A stretch of DNA of 64,000 nucleotides from Aphanomyces cochlioides (lineage: Eukaryota; Oomycota; Saprolegniomycetes; Saprolegniales; Verrucalvaceae). Both the position numbers and the translations under genes were made by a program. Under the pieces are notes generated by a model that was not told the origin of the DNA, searched no databases, and saw nothing but the letters and a program-made list of their open reading frames with translations. Positions 31,271 to 44,123 of this stretch are shown here, piece by piece; the stretch's first letter is position 1; every line of letters begins with the position of its first letter. The stretch is from assembly GCA_019828595.1 (NCBI GenBank), contig JAHQRK010000002.1:3534001-3598000 (forward strand), in the 5' to 3' direction.

Positions 31271-31331
31271 ACTTCCGAATTTGCCTCGTACCCCTCAAGT
31301 CAAGAAGTTATCAAGTGCCGCCGCGCTCAAA
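31271..31331 (+). promoter_or_regulatory. 5' UTR of copy H
   Basis: These are 61 nt from the element terminus to the ORF1 ATG. Bases 31271-31291 are the 5' arm of the 21-nt inverted repeat whose partner lies at 59416-59436 in the 3' UTR (19 of 21 match, core AATTTGCCTCGTAC). As an autonomous LINE it should carry an internal promoter here, but no TATA box is visible. Confidence 0.6.
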
Positions 31332-34300
31332 ATGTCCAACGCCAACAGCTGTTCCGAGCTCCGTGAGACCAACACTCACGGAGTCACCATCATTCCAGGT
31401 ATTGTATCACCTCACCCACTTTCGTCGTCCAATCAGGATGGCGGAAGTGGTGTGAGTAATGTCTCTACACCCAACCCTAGGGCCGAAGTGGAGGTCGAGT
31501 TCGACCCCAACAGCGTCTCTGGAGACCAATCTGCGTCTCGCTCCCCCAGCGCTTCACCTGGTGCTCCACTCGCCGGAGTTCCAGGGGGGGTCAACCTCAG
31601 TGGGTCAGTGGTTGACCCCCAGACCACTGTCGTTAACTTGTCTAGCGAAGCCCTCACTCAGGAGGGCGAACCACTGGGGCCTTGTGCCTGTGGTGGCTGC
31701 TTCCCTGGACTCCAATTGGAGTCGATCCCCAGTGAAGGCGGCGAGAAAACGGGGTCCATGCCAGCCCTAGAGGCTACGAGGGCCCCCCCTATGGGCACAC
31801 CCTGCGGTTCTGTCTACTTCCCCCCAGGGGCCTCTTCGGAGGGGCGGGGGCGGTATCCCGATTTGGGTTCTCGCCGGAGCAATGGTGTACCCCAGTCACC
31901 GTGCTGCGGGGATGGCATGGATTCCCCTTCTACCCCTGCCACTGGGGGTCTGGCCCCGGCCTTTCTCGTGACCAATGGGACTGAGCCAGCAGCCACCAAC
32001 CGCGTCGCCCCCTGTGCTGAGCCTCCTAGAACGGGAGAGGAAGAAGAACAATCTCAAGAGGACGTGGATATGGTCTCTGGAGACGCCGAGGGGAAGGATT
32101 CTACTGAAACCGAGGCCTTAACCGACGAGGGAAATACTCAAATTCACTCGGAGGTTGATGGGTCAGGCGACATTAACGGCCAAGCGAAGCCGTGTGATAC
32201 TCCTGGAGAAGTTATTCAAGAGGAACAATCGACAAACAATGACAATGACCAGTCAAATCAAGACATTGTCGACAAATCCGTTGCTCAAGGAAATGGCGCT
32301 GTTGATCCTCCTACCGCGGCAGACAAAATACAAGGCGATCAAGAGCAACAAAGCGCTGAAAAGGCCAATCCATGGACGCAAAAGACTCCCGGCAAGGATT
32401 CAGCTTCGTCCAAGAAAGATTCCAAGCAAGGCAATGCTCCCAAAGGCGCGAAACATCGCAACACTGGTGCTCATGCTATTGCCGATGACGATATTGCGCG
32501 ATGCGAGGCCATGGCGGACGCATTCTACAAAGACTCTGGTGACATGGACGCCTTCATTGAAAACATTTTGCTCACCCCCCAGTCCCAAGTGTACGAGCTC
32601 ACAGTCAAGTTGGGCGAAGCCTACAAGGACTGGTCCGAAAAAGTCATCTGCGATCAATTTGTCAAGGAAAATCCTGGTTCGTTATGGGGCTCCAAATTTC
32701 CGAACATTTTGATCCACAAGAAGAACCCACAGACCATTGTGATCTCAAGTTACAACTTGTCTACGTGCGTGGAAATGGGAGGCACAACGTTTCGACTTGG
32801 TGGCAAAGACTTCCTGGTTCCCAAGTACTCGCGTTATGGCAACAACTACTACGTTACGTTCAACAAGGTCAGTCACCCTTCGATGGCCAAGGCGATTGTC
32901 AAGAAAATGGCTGCATTGACCAAGTCAGTGATAGCAGCATTCAACCCTACTGCTGGTCAGAACATCAAGTCGCCGCATTTGAGAGTCATTTTCAAGTCGC
33001 CTGCGCCTCCTGCAGTGCTGGTGCCAAAATCCGGCGACGCACTACGCGAAATCACCATTACGGATCCGTCGGGTCAGCCTTTTGTCGTCGTGTTTCAGCA
33101 CAAGATCGCTGCTCTGAACAAGACATTGCCTCCGTCGATTGTTTCACGACGTGCAGAGGCCAAGGCTGAAAAAGCGAAGGCAAAAGCGGCCAAGGCAGCG
33201 GCAAAATCTCCTCCGTCAGGAGAAAAAGAACCTGAACATGATGGAGACGATCATGATCAAGACCCTGGAACAAATGCGGAAGGCGAGGCCGACTCAACTG
33301 AGGCATCTGGAGATGGTCAAGATGAACAACCACAGCCAACAGCTCCTTCTCATGGCTCTGATGTCGATATGTCTGGTGACAGCGATCCCCCTAACAACAA
33401 TGGACAAGACAAACAACAAGAAGATGTGGAAATGTCTACCAACGAATCGCCCGCTCTTGCTCCACCAAGTGAGCAGCCCAAGAACTCGCTGGACCTTCAA
33501 TTGGTAACGGGCTACCGGTCTGGACCAGCTCCAAAACGTACTTTGCCTTCGTCCCCACGTTTGGATCCCCTGCCGACATCCAACCGTTTTCATATCCTCG
33601 AAGAAGACGACGTGGAACTCTCGTTTGAAGACTTTGCAGTGCCTCGAATTGTATTGGAAGATTCAAGTGCGCCACGCCCGAAAAAGACCAAAGGCAAAGC
33701 GAAGAAACAACGACTTAACAAGTCTGCTGCAGCCCACCTCGAATTGGCGAAGAAGATCATTCGAGATAAGAAAGTCGAAGGCAGTATCACCGAATGTCAA
33801 CGCATTTTGCGAGATGACCCTCAGCTCGTTGCACATGCTATGTACGCACAAGATGAAGACCTCAGTTTGTTTCAGTCACTTGTTGCAACCAAGACTATTG
33901 AGCGCAAGATGGCTTTGTTAAAAGCTCAAGGCAAGCCTCACAACTACAAACATCACGTCAACTTCATGGCTCAATACAAGATTCACCCGTCAGAAATCTT
34001 GGAAGAATTGACCACGGACATACCAGAGATCAAGCGCATCCTCTTTGCACTTGCTACGATTGACTTATTCCTCTCAAATCGGGCCCCAGACCTCTACACA
34101 AACTCGGAGGCACTGACTGTTCTATTCAACCAAGAAGCAACAAGATTGCCTGACACCAACTGCTTGACGGACTGGTCGCTGTTTGCTTTGATCGAAAACT
34201 TCAGCGACAATCTCGAGAAGTTCACTTTGCCGGCTCCCGTCTTGTCGGCCATCTCGATGCTCAAAAGCATCACCAACAATTACCACATCGACGAGCTCTG

Positions 34301-34370
34301 CAGCAAAGCTCACCACTCCATGAACGCCGACGAAATTGATCCCCTCGATTTGGAGGACGATCAACTCTAA
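31332..34370 (+). CDS. ORF1 protein of copy H, intact (1012 residues)
   Basis: Uninterrupted from the ATG at 31332 to the TAA at 34368-34370. The domain order is as in the other intact copies: low-complexity N-terminus, acidic stretch, central domain near 421-600, Lys/Ala-rich stretch, basic patch and helical C-terminus. The chosen ATG is the first in frame after the 5' terminus. The 17 codons upstream of it are open but begin in the element's first bases. Differences from G3 are scattered substitutions. Because ORF2 of H is broken, this protein could serve only other copies in trans. Family function is inferred, since I do not recognise a named ORF1 domain. Confidence 0.9.
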   Translation: MSNANSCSELRETNTHGVTIIPGIVSPHPLSSSNQDGGSGVSNVSTPNPRAEVEVEFDPNSVSGDQSASRSPSASPGAPLAGVPGGVNLSGSVVDPQTTVVNLSSEALTQEGEPLGPCACGGCFPGLQLESIPSEGGEKTGSMPALEATRAPPMGTPCGSVYFPPGASSEGRGRYPDLGSRRSNGVPQSPCCGDGMDSPSTPATGGLAPAFLVTNGTEPAATNRVAPCAEPPRTGEEEEQSQEDVDMVSGDAEGKDSTETEALTDEGNTQIHSEVDGSGDINGQAKPCDTPGEVIQEEQSTNNDNDQSNQDIVDKSVAQGNGAVDPPTAADKIQGDQEQQSAEKANPWTQKTPGKDSASSKKDSKQGNAPKGAKHRNTGAHAIADDDIARCEAMADAFYKDSGDMDAFIENILLTPQSQVYELTVKLGEAYKDWSEKVICDQFVKENPGSLWGSKFPNILIHKKNPQTIVISSYNLSTCVEMGGTTFRLGGKDFLVPKYSRYGNNYYVTFNKVSHPSMAKAIVKKMAALTKSVIAAFNPTAGQNIKSPHLRVIFKSPAPPAVLVPKSGDALREITITDPSGQPFVVVFQHKIAALNKTLPPSIVSRRAEAKAEKAKAKAAKAAAKSPPSGEKEPEHDGDDHDQDPGTNAEGEADSTEASGDGQDEQPQPTAPSHGSDVDMSGDSDPPNNNGQDKQQEDVEMSTNESPALAPPSEQPKNSLDLQLVTGYRSGPAPKRTLPSSPRLDPLPTSNRFHILEEDDVELSFEDFAVPRIVLEDSSAPRPKKTKGKAKKQRLNKSAAAHLELAKKIIRDKKVEGSITECQRILRDDPQLVAHAMYAQDEDLSLFQSLVATKTIERKMALLKAQGKPHNYKHHVNFMAQYKIHPSEILEELTTDIPEIKRILFALATIDLFLSNRAPDLYTNSEALTVLFNQEATRLPDTNCLTDWSLFALIENFSDNLEKFTLPAPVLSAISMLKSITNNYHIDELCSKAHHSMNADEIDPLDLEDDQL

Positions 34371-34448
34371 GGCTTCTATCCCCTGCTTCAATCCATTTCA
34401 ACCTCCCCTCTGACCCCTCAATTCTACTCATTTTCATCTGTACTCGTG
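34371..34448 (+). other. 78-nt inter-ORF spacer of copy H
   Basis: Same length and phase as in B: 26 sense codons between the ORF1 UAA and the ORF2 AUG, pyrimidine-rich, no stop in the ORF1 frame. Confidence 0.8.
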
Positions 34449-35713
34449 ATGAGTGACAACAACTTCTCCGATGTCCCAACTGAACTCGTGGACTGGGACC
34501 CACAAATCATCTCCCTCAACACCAATGGCTTCTCCAACAGTCATCGGTACATCCTCGACAAACTATCAAGTGTTCACGACGTTTCCTTTATCCAAGAAAC
34601 CCGTTTCCGCACGCCAAGTCTCCACGACCGTGTTGCGTTCCATTGGCAACGCATCACAAACCACGAAGGCTCTTTGTTCTTTGAAGAGCCTATTTACCCT
34701 GAAGTATCCACGTCGCCAGCCACTGGAGGTCTGGCTACGTTGATACATCCTCACTCTCCTTTGAAGAACGCCACTCAAGTCCCTCATGACAACCCAGTGC
34801 TTCGTGGTCGTTATCTACAAGTGCGATGTACTCTGGGTCCACTGACAGTCGTTCTCCACAATATCTATGCGCCGGCAGCCTTCCAAGAACGAGCAAGTTA
34901 CTTCGAAGAATTGCCACGCGACTTTCCTCCACATGCGCTCCACATTGTTGGAGGAGATTTCAACTGCACTCTCAATAAAGATTTGGATTCGTTGAGACCC
35001 AGTACCTCCACCATGGCCGGCACCCTTCAACTGGAACAATGGATGCACAGTTTGTCTCTGGTGGATCTGTTTCGTCGTCAAAACCCCGTGGCACGAGCCT
35101 TCACAAGTCCCACACTCACCAACCGACTTGACTACATCTTTTGTTCGTCCACCTTGGCGGGTCTTCGTCATTGGAAGGCGACGCACATGCCACACGTTCC
35201 ACAGGCTGACCACGTGGCTTGTCGTATCATCACAAAGCGTCAAACATTGCGCCATGGCTCTGGATCATGGAAAGCTCCAACTTGGCTACTTCGTCTACCA
35301 CGAGCGGCCGAGATTGTTCATGGATGTCTGGATCGATTTTTGGACAAGTCTCCAACATTCCACAATATCTCCAAGGCCTACGACATGCTGGTCAATGATA
35401 TCCGCTCCCAACTCAAAGAATTCCATTCTCAACGATTGGAGAAACAACGTCTGCCGTTGAAAAAGTTAGCTGTCGAGATCGCTTCGCTTTTGCAAGTCCC
35501 CAACATGCGTCAAGATTCAGTGCTGGTGGATCGAGTGCGAGACCTTCAAAAGCAAATTCACGAGCTGCAAGATCGAGACAAGCAGTTTCGTCAAGACCAG
35601 GCGTTCCAACTTCACTTGTACAAAGCAGAGCGCTCGTCCAAGTTCCACTTCATGTCCCCTGTCCCTACCCCCTTGAAGAAGACAGTCTTCAAAGAGTTGG
35701 TGGATGTCAATGG
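34449..35713 (+). pseudogene. ORF2 protein of copy H, fragment 1
   Basis: The ATG at 34449 starts Met-Ser-Asp-Asn-Asn. About 421 codons encode the complete endonuclease domain (motifs QET, GGDFN, RLDYIF, ADH) and the charged linker, ending at Val-Asp-Val-Asn-Gly. The 3' end of I at 35714 interrupts it. The gene resumes at 47920. Confidence 0.9.
35699..35713. repeat. Left TSD of copy I
   Basis: GGTGGATGTCAATGG, 15 bp, is repeated at 47905-47919. The two bases before it (TT) also match, by microhomology. Confidence 0.93.
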
Positions 35714-35858
35714 TTAAATGAGTTGTATTAACCTTATTTTTGAGCAAAGGCCCTAATGACTTACTAATTTGCCTCGTACTGTATAAATAGAACTTGGAAA
35801 ACAGAATATGGCAAAGTGGTCATTGAACAGGAGATGAAGTGGTGAGCCGTCAGCTCAC

Positions 35859-38800
35859 TCATGAAACGACGCTGTTAGGAATGATGTGTTGACGTAACCA
35901 GGGGTCCGAAGATAGATGCTTGAGCACATTGAATACCTTGGTGTATCCCTTCTTGAGAGGGAGATCAACCAGGAGCTGTTGTAGATGTAGCTTGATCAAA
36001 GAGGCAGCATGAATGGCAACTTCCATCGGACTCTTCGCTGTGAGGTCGGGTCGAAAAGTGCGATCGGCACGTTGGAGCCATATTTGATAATACACGCAGG
36101 CTCGGACAATCGGCCAGATCTTCAGATAGCCACGGATGTAGTATCCATCGGACGGCTTGGGCGTCTCGTAGAACATTTCCAGACACGTGGACGGAAAGGA
36201 ACACTCGAGCAGTCGCTGGATTGTCTTGAAGGAATACCAAACAGATTGACCATATCCACAAGAGAACAGGAAATGCTCGTACGTCTCATTGACACGACAG
36301 AAGACACACGTCGGCTTGGGGTCTTGGTACTGAAACAGATATTGCATGGCGTTGGCGCGGAGAAGGGTCTTGAAAATGAACTCTCCATATCGAGGGAGAA
36401 TGTGGTCGGGTTGGAGGAAGGCGGCAAGTTGGGTAAGGCGCTTGGGGTCTTCGTAAAAGTTGGATGGCAGGTTGAGATGCTTGGTAGGAAGAATGGACGA
36501 GCTGACAGCTGGAGAAGCTCTGATCTTAGCCGATTTCGAAGTCGCAAGCGCCAACAAGATCGGACTCGAGTCAGGGTGAATCATCCAGTGCCATTCCATC
36601 CATTCAGAGCTTGGCGTCGGCAAGTGGAACACGGGAGCATCCTCTTCAGAAACAATCTCAAACAATCGTGAAAACTTGGTCACCAAGATTGAGATCCATT
36701 GTTTCGTTGGAGGGACAAAATTGGCTTGGCGGCAGGCACGGTTGATTTTGTCGAACAAGATCGAAGCTGGCCAAACTCGCTGACACGGAGTCAACAAATG
36801 CGACAACTTCGTGATGTGAAGCGAAGCCAATACATTGGCTTGGTCTTGCGTCGATGTAGAGCACTGATCGTATAGGTCTTCGAGTCCAGGCAGATACGAG
36901 TTGTGCCAAAGGGGAACATCCAAAGATGAGAAATGTGATTTGGACAGCCGTACGGAGTCCAGCGGGATTCAAACCAGCTACTCAATAAGGCTTTCCACAT
37001 TGGAGTGATATTGGGATTCTTGTACAGTTGTCTGATGAATGCAGAAGAGCCATTTGCCAAGAGGAGATCTCGGGGGGAACCCCATGGATGAAAAGCCTTC
37101 TCGAGGAGAGTATAGCCCGGCGTAATCCAGGCGGCCATGGCAGACTTGCGGGGTGGGGTGGTGATGGCTTGAATGCATCTGATCATGACAGAGCGGTTGT
37201 GTTGTTGCCATAAAGCAAGTGCATGGTGCAGGCCTAAGCCACCGGACTTCTTCGGCATGAATAGGATCTCCTTTTTGATCAAACGGAGGCCATGGACAGA
37301 GGAGGATGGGTTGATTTCTTCACCATGCATAAATTGAAGCATGGCCTTGTCGATCTTTTTGGCCAGGTCTTTGTCGGCAGGGACAAAAGCCAGTTGGTAC
37401 CATAACACAGGCAGACATATGCTGTGCAGGATAGTGACTTTTCCGGCCATGGTTCGAGCCTTGTAGAGCCACAAAGACAAGCGAGCCACAAACTTCTCAA
37501 ACACGTAATTGAAACGTGCCAATGGAGAAAGATTGGGCGCAACCAAGATACCAAGAGCCTTCACGGGACTGTCGGAAGTAACTTGTAGTGAGGCAAGGTT
37601 CCCATTCAACTGGCTGTAGGTCAGAATTTGGGTCTTGTCTACGTTGAGTCGGAAACCAGACTTGTCGCAAAAGGTTTGAACCAATGCAAGCTGCCGGTGG
37701 AGGCACGTCTCATTTGCCGCATAGAGTTGCGAGTCGTCGGCAAAGTAACTCCCAGTGTGGTAGCGATCCCCACACTTGATGCCATAGTTGGAGTGTTGCC
37801 GTAGGAGTTGGCACATCGGTTCCAAAGCGATCACAAACAGAAGTGGCGACAGTGGATCACCTTGCAACACACCGCGTGAGATGTGAACTGGCTTGGACAA
37901 GAAGCCGTTCACCAAGATGCGAGACTTGCGGCCCGAGTACAGTACGCGAACCATGTCAACAAAGGTTTCGGGAAAGCCATAGTGACGGAGGACGCGGAGC
38001 AAGTACGCGTGGTCCACGCGATCAAAAGCTTTCTCAAAGTCAAGCAGTGCCACCATCGAGGACGGACTGTGTAGTTTGATGTGGTGCAGCATGTCATCCA
38101 GTCGTGCAATATTGGTTTGGATATTGCTTTGACGGATAAAGCCTTGCTGGTCCGGGTGGATGATGTGTCGAATGTGGCGCTGGAGTCGATAAGCCAGAAT
38201 ACTCGTCAGGATTTTCACATCCGTGTTGAGTAGGCTAATGGGCCGATAGTTCTTGGCCTGTGACTTGGGGCCTTTCTTGTGCAGCAACACCAGCGTACTG
38301 ACAAGTTGCATGGGAGTCAAGCGAGGGTGAGAATGGAGCTGGTGTGTGAATAGCAGCTCCAATACCAACGACCACTTGTGAGGTGCAAGTTTGAGGACTT
38401 CGAATGGCAGAGCGTTGGGACCTGGCGCTGAGTTCGAACTGCTGTGTCGAATAGCATGATAGAACTCGTTGGCGCGCAAGGGAGCCGACAGCTCTTTCTG
38501 GGCTTGCTCTGGCAGTTGCTTGTGTCGAGTCAATGGGGTCAGAAATGACGACACTTCGTCTCCAGATCGCTGCACCTCGGGAGCTGCAAACAAGTCCTTG
38601 TAGTAGTCGACCAGGACGTCAGACATGCCTTGTTGATTGGAGACAACATTTCCATTGACATCCACCAACTCTTTGAAGACTGTCTTCTTCAAGGGGGTAG
38701 GGACAGGGGACATGAAGTGGAACTTGGACGAGCGCTCTGCTTTGTACAAGTGAAGTTGGAACGCCTGGTCTTGACGAAACTGCTTGTCTCGATCTTGCAG

Positions 38801-39843
38801 CTCGTGAATTTGCTTTTGAAGGTCTCGCACTCGATCCACCAGCACTGCATCTTGACGCATGTTGGGGACTTGCAAAAGCGAAGCGATCTCGACAGCTAAC
38901 TTCTTCAACGGCAGACGTTGTTTCTCCAATCGTTGAGAATGGAATTCTTTGAGTTGGGAGCGGATATCATTGACCAGCATGTCGTAGGCCTTGGAGATAT
39001 TGTGGAATGTTGGAGACTTGTCCAAAAATCGATCCAGACATCCATGAACAATCTCGGCCGCTCGTGGTAGACGAAGTAGCCAAGTTGGAGCTTTCCATGA
39101 TCCAGAGCCATGGCGCAATGTTTGACGCTTTGTGATGATACGACAAGCCACGTGGTCAGCCTGTGGAACGTGTGGCATGTGCGTCGCCTTCCAATGACGA
39201 AGACCCGCCAAGGTGGACGAACAAAAGATGTAGTCGAGTCGGTTGGTGAGTGTGGGACTTGTGAAGGTTCTTGCCACGGGGTTTTGACGGCGAAACAGAT
39301 CCACCAGAGACAAACTGTGCATCCATTGTTCCAGTTGAAGGGTGCCGGCCATGGTGGAGGTACTGGGTCTCAACGAATCCAAATCTTTGTTGAGAGTGCA
39401 GTTGAAATCTCCTCCAACAATGTGGAGCGCATGTGGAGGAAAGTCGCGTGGCAATTCTTCGAAGTAACTTGCTCGTTCTTGGAAGGCTGCCGGCGCATAG
39501 ATATTGTGGAGAACGACTGTCAGTGGACCCAGAGTACATCGCACTTGTAGATAACGACCACGAAGCACTGGGTTGTCATGAGGGACTTGAGTGGCGTTCT
39601 TCAAAGGAGAGTGAGGATGTATCAACGTAGCCAGACCTCCAGTGGCTGGCGACGTGGATACTTCAGGGTAAATAGGCTCTTCAAAGAACAAAGAGCCTTC
39701 GTGGTTTGTGATGCGTTGCCAATGGAACGCAACACGGTCGTGGAGACTTGGCGTGCGGAAACGGGTTTCTTGGATAAAGGAAACGTCGTGAACACTTGAT
39801 AGTTTGTCGAGGATGTACCGATGACTGTTGGAGAAGCCATTGG
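35859..39843 (-). pseudogene. ORF2 protein of copy I, main part
   Basis: Holds about residues 25-1351, down to the TGA at 35859-35861. The frame is broken by two extra bases at 36931-36932 (GAGAAATG for GAGATG), about 360 codons before the stop, between the RT and the zinc motif. The G run at the usual frameshift site near 37072-37077 has the full 6 bases. The first 24 codons lie beyond J at 47239-47311. Insertion of J and the 2-bp insertion both inactivate it. Confidence 0.9.
39830..39843. repeat. Left TSD of copy J
   Basis: GGAGAAGCCATTGG, 14 bp, is repeated exactly at 47225-47238. Confidence 0.95.
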
Positions 39844-39990
39844 TTAAATGAGTTGTATTAACCTTATTTTTGAGCAAAGGCCCTAATGACTTACTAATTT
39901 GCCTCGTACTGTATAAATAGAACTTGGAAAACAGAATATGGCAAAGTGGTCAATGAACAGGAGATGAAGTGAGTGAGCCGTCATGCTCAC

Positions 39991-42900
39991 TCATGAAACG
40001 ACGCTGTCAGGAATGATGTGTTGACGTAACCAGGGGTCCGAAGATAGATGCTTGAGCACATTGAATACCTTGGTGTATCCCTTCTTGAGAGGGAGATCAA
40101 CCAGGAGCTGTTGTAGATGTAGCTTGATCAAAGAGGCAGCATGAATGGCAACTTCCATCGGACTCTTCGCTGTGAGGTCGGGTCGAAAGGTGCGATCGGC
40201 ACGTTGGAGCCATATTTGATAATACACGCAGGCTCGGACAATCGGCCATATCTTCAGATAGCCACGGATGTAGTATCCATCGGACGGCTTGGGCGTCTCG
40301 TAGAACATTTCCAGACAAGTCGACGGAAAGGAACACTCGAGCAGTCGCTGGATCGCCTTGAAGAAATACCAAACAGATTGACCATATCCACAAGAGAACA
40401 GGAAATGCTCGTACGTCTCATTGACACGACAGAAGACACACGTCGGCTTGGGGTCTTGGTACTGAAACAGATATTGCATGGCGTTGGCGCGGAGAAGGGT
40501 CTTGAAAATGAACTCTCCATATCGAGGGAGAATGTGGTCGGGTTGGAGGAAGGCGGCAAGTTGGGTAAGGCGCTTGGGGTCTTCGTAAAAGTTGGATGGC
40601 AGGTTGAGATGCTTGGTAGGAAGAATGGACGAGCTGACAGCTGGAGAAGCTCTGATCTTAGCCGATTTCGAAGTCGCAAGCGCCAACAAGATCGGACTCG
40701 AGTCAGGGTGAATCATCCAGTGCCATTCCATCCATTCAGAGCTTGGCGTCGGCAAGTGGAACACGGGAGCATCCTCTTCAGAAACAATCTCAAACAATCG
40801 TGAAAACTTGGTCACCAAGATTGAGATCCATTGTTTCGTTGGAGGGACAAAATTGGCTTGGCGGCAGGCACGGTTGATTTTGTCGAACAAGATCGAAGCT
40901 GGCCAAACTCGCTGACACGGAGTCAACAAATGCGACAACTTCGTGATGTGAAGCGAAGCCAATACATTGGCTTGGTCTTGCGTCGATGTAGAGCACTGAT
41001 CGTATAGGTCTTCGAGTCCAGGCAGATACGAGTTATGCCAAAGGGGAACATCCAAAGATGAGATGTGATTTGGACAGCCGTACGGAGTCCAGCGGGATTC
41101 AAACCAGCTACTCAATAAGGCTTTCCACATTGGAGTGATATTGGGATTCTTGTACAGTTGTCTGATGAATGCAGAAGAGCCATTTGCCAAGAGGAGATCT
41201 CGGGGGGAACCCCATGGATGAAAAGCCTTCTCGAGGAGAGTATAGCCCGGCGTAATCCAGGCGGACATGGCAGACTTGCGGGGTGGGGTGGTGATGGCTT
41301 GAATGCATCTGATCATGACAGAGCGGTTGTGTTGTTGCCATAAAGCAAGTGCATGGTGCAGGCCTAAGCCACCGGACTTCTTCGGCATGAATAGGATCTC
41401 CTTTTTGATCAAACGGAGGCCATGGACAGAGGAGGATGGGTTGATTTCTTCACCATGCATAAATTGAAGCATGGCCTTGTCGATCTTTTTGGCCAGGTCT
41501 TTGTCGGCAGGGACAAAAGCCAGTTGGTACCATAACACAGGCAGACATATGCTGTGCAGGATAGTGACTTTTCCGGCCATGGTTCGAGCCTTGTAGAGCC
41601 ACAAAGACAAGCGAGCCACAAACTTCTCAAACACGTAATTGAAACGTGCCAATGGAGAAAGATTGGGCGCAACCAAGATACCAAGAGCCTTCACGGGACT
41701 GTCGGAAGTAACTTGTAGTGAGGCAAGGTTCCCATTCAACTGGCTGTAGGTCAGAATTTGGGTCTTGTCTACGTTGAGTCGGAAACCAGACTTGTCGCAA
41801 AAGGTTTGAACCAATGCAAGCTGCCGGTGGAGGCACGTCTCATTTGCCGCATAGAGTTGCGAGTCGTCGGCAAAGTAACTCCCAGTGTGGTAGCGATCCC
41901 CACACTTGATGCCATAGTTGGAGTGTTGCCGTAGGAGTTGGCACATCGGTTCCAAAGCGATCACAAACAGAAGTGGCGACAGTGGATCACCTTGCAACAC
42001 ACCGCGTGAGATGTGAACTGGCTTGGACAAGAAGCCGTTCACCAAGATGCGAGACTTGCGGCCCGAGTACAGTACGCGAACCATGTCAACAAAGGTTTCG
42101 GGAAAGCCATAGTGACGGAGGACGCGGAGCAAGTACGCGTGGTCCACGCGATCAAAAGCTTTCTCAAAGTCAAGCAGTGCCACCATCGAGGACGGACTGT
42201 GTAGTTTGATGTGGTGCAGCATGTCATCCAGTCGTGCAATATTGGTTTGGATATTGCTTCGACGGATAAAGCCTTGCTGGTCCGGGTGGATGATGTGTCG
42301 AATGTGGCGCTGGAGTCGATAAGCCAGAATACTCGTCAGGATTTTCACATCCGTGTTGAGTAGGCTAATGGGCCGATAGTTCTTGGCTTGTGACTTGGGG
42401 CCTTTCTTGTGCAGCAACACCAGCGTACTGACAAGTTGCATGGGAGTCAAGCGAGGGTGAGAATAAAGCTGGTGTGTGAATAGCAGCTCCAATACCAACG
42501 ACCACTTGTGAGGTGCAAGTTTGAGGACTTCGTATGGCAGAGCGTTGGGACCTGGCGCTGAGTTCGAACTGCTGTGTCGAATAGCATGATAGAACTCGTT
42601 GGCGCGCAAGGGAGCCGACAGCTCTTTCTGGGCTTGCTCTGGCAGTTGCTTGTGTCGAGTCAATGGGGTCAGAAATGACGACACTTCGTCTCCAGATCGC
42701 TGCACCTCGGGAGCTGCAAACAAGTCCTTGTAGTAGTCGACCAGGACGTCAGACATGCCTTGTTGATTGGAGACAACATTTCCATTGACATCCACCAACT
42801 CTTTGAAGACTGTCTTCTTCAAGGGGTAGGGACAGGGGACATGAAGTGGAACTTGGACGAGCGCTCTGCTTTGTACAAGTGAAGTTGGAACGCCTGGTCT

Positions 42901-44045
42901 TGACGAAACTGCTTGTCTCGATCTTGCAGCTCGTGAATTTGCTTTTGAAGGTCTCGCACTCGATCCACCAGCACTGAATCTTGACGCATGTTGGGGACTT
43001 GCAAAAGCGAAGCGATCTCGACAGCTAACTTCTTCAACGGCAGACGTTGTTTCTCCAATCGTTGAGAATGGAATTCTTTGAGTTGGGAGCGGATATCATT
43101 GACCAGCATGTCGTAGGCCTTGGAGATATTGTGGAATGTTGGAGACTTGTCCAAAAATCGATCCAGACATCCATGAACAATCTCGGCCGCTCGTGGTAGA
43201 CGAAGTAGCCAAGTTGGAGCTTTCCATGATCCAGAGCCATGGCGCAATGTTTGACGCTTTGTGATGATACGACAAGCCACGTGGTCAGCCTGTGGAACGT
43301 GTGGCATGTGCGTCGCCTTCCAATGACGAAGACCCGCCAAGGTGGACGAACAAAAGATGTAGTCGAGTCGGTTGGTGAGTGTGGGACTTGTGAAGGTTCT
43401 TGCCACGGGGTTTTGACGGCGAAACAGATCCACCAGAGACAAACTGTGCATCCATTGTTCCAGTTGAAGGGTGCCGGCCATGGTGGAGGTACTGGGTCTC
43501 AACGAATCCAAATCTTTGTTGAGAGTGCAGTTGAAATCTCCTCCAACAATGTGGGACGCATGTGGAGGAAAGTCGCGTGGCAATTCTTCGAAGTAACTTG
43601 CTCGTTCTTGGAAGGCTGCCGGCGCATAGATATTGTGGAGAACGACTGTCAGTGGACCCAGAGTACATCGCACTTGTAGATAACGACCACGAAGCACTGG
43701 GTTGTCATGAGGGACTTGAGTGGCGTTCTTCAAAGGAGAGTGAGGATGTATCAACGTAGCCAGACCTCCAGTGGCTGGCGACGTGGATACTTCAGGGTAA
43801 GTAGGCTCTTCAAAGAACAAAGAGCCTTCGTGGTTTGTGATGCGTTGCCAATGGAACGCAACACGGTCGTGGAGACTTGGCGTGCGGAAACGGGTTTCTT
43901 GGATAAAGGAAACGTCGTGAACACTTGATAGTTTGTCGAGGATGTACCGATGACTGTTGGAGAAGCCATTGGTGTTGAGGGAGATGATTTGTGGGTCCCA
44001 GTCCACGAGTTCAGTTGGGACATCGGAGAAGTTGTTGTCACTCAT
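39991..44045 (-). pseudogene. ORF2 protein of copy J, one frameshift
   Basis: The gene runs from the ATG at 44043-44045 to the TGA at 39991-39993. The only visible lesion is the G run at 42823-42826, with 4 instead of 5 bases, at about residue 408 between endonuclease and RT. Upstream of it 409 codons hold the full endonuclease; downstream 943 codons hold RT, thumb and zinc motif. The break falls in a linker, so the two halves would each contain complete domains. As with other G/C-run changes in the window, an assembly error is a real alternative. Confidence 0.9.
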
Positions 44046-44123
44046 CACGAGTACAGATGAAAATGAGTAGAATGGAGGGGTCAGAGGGGAGGTTGAAATG
44101 GATTGAAGCAGGGGATAGAAGCC

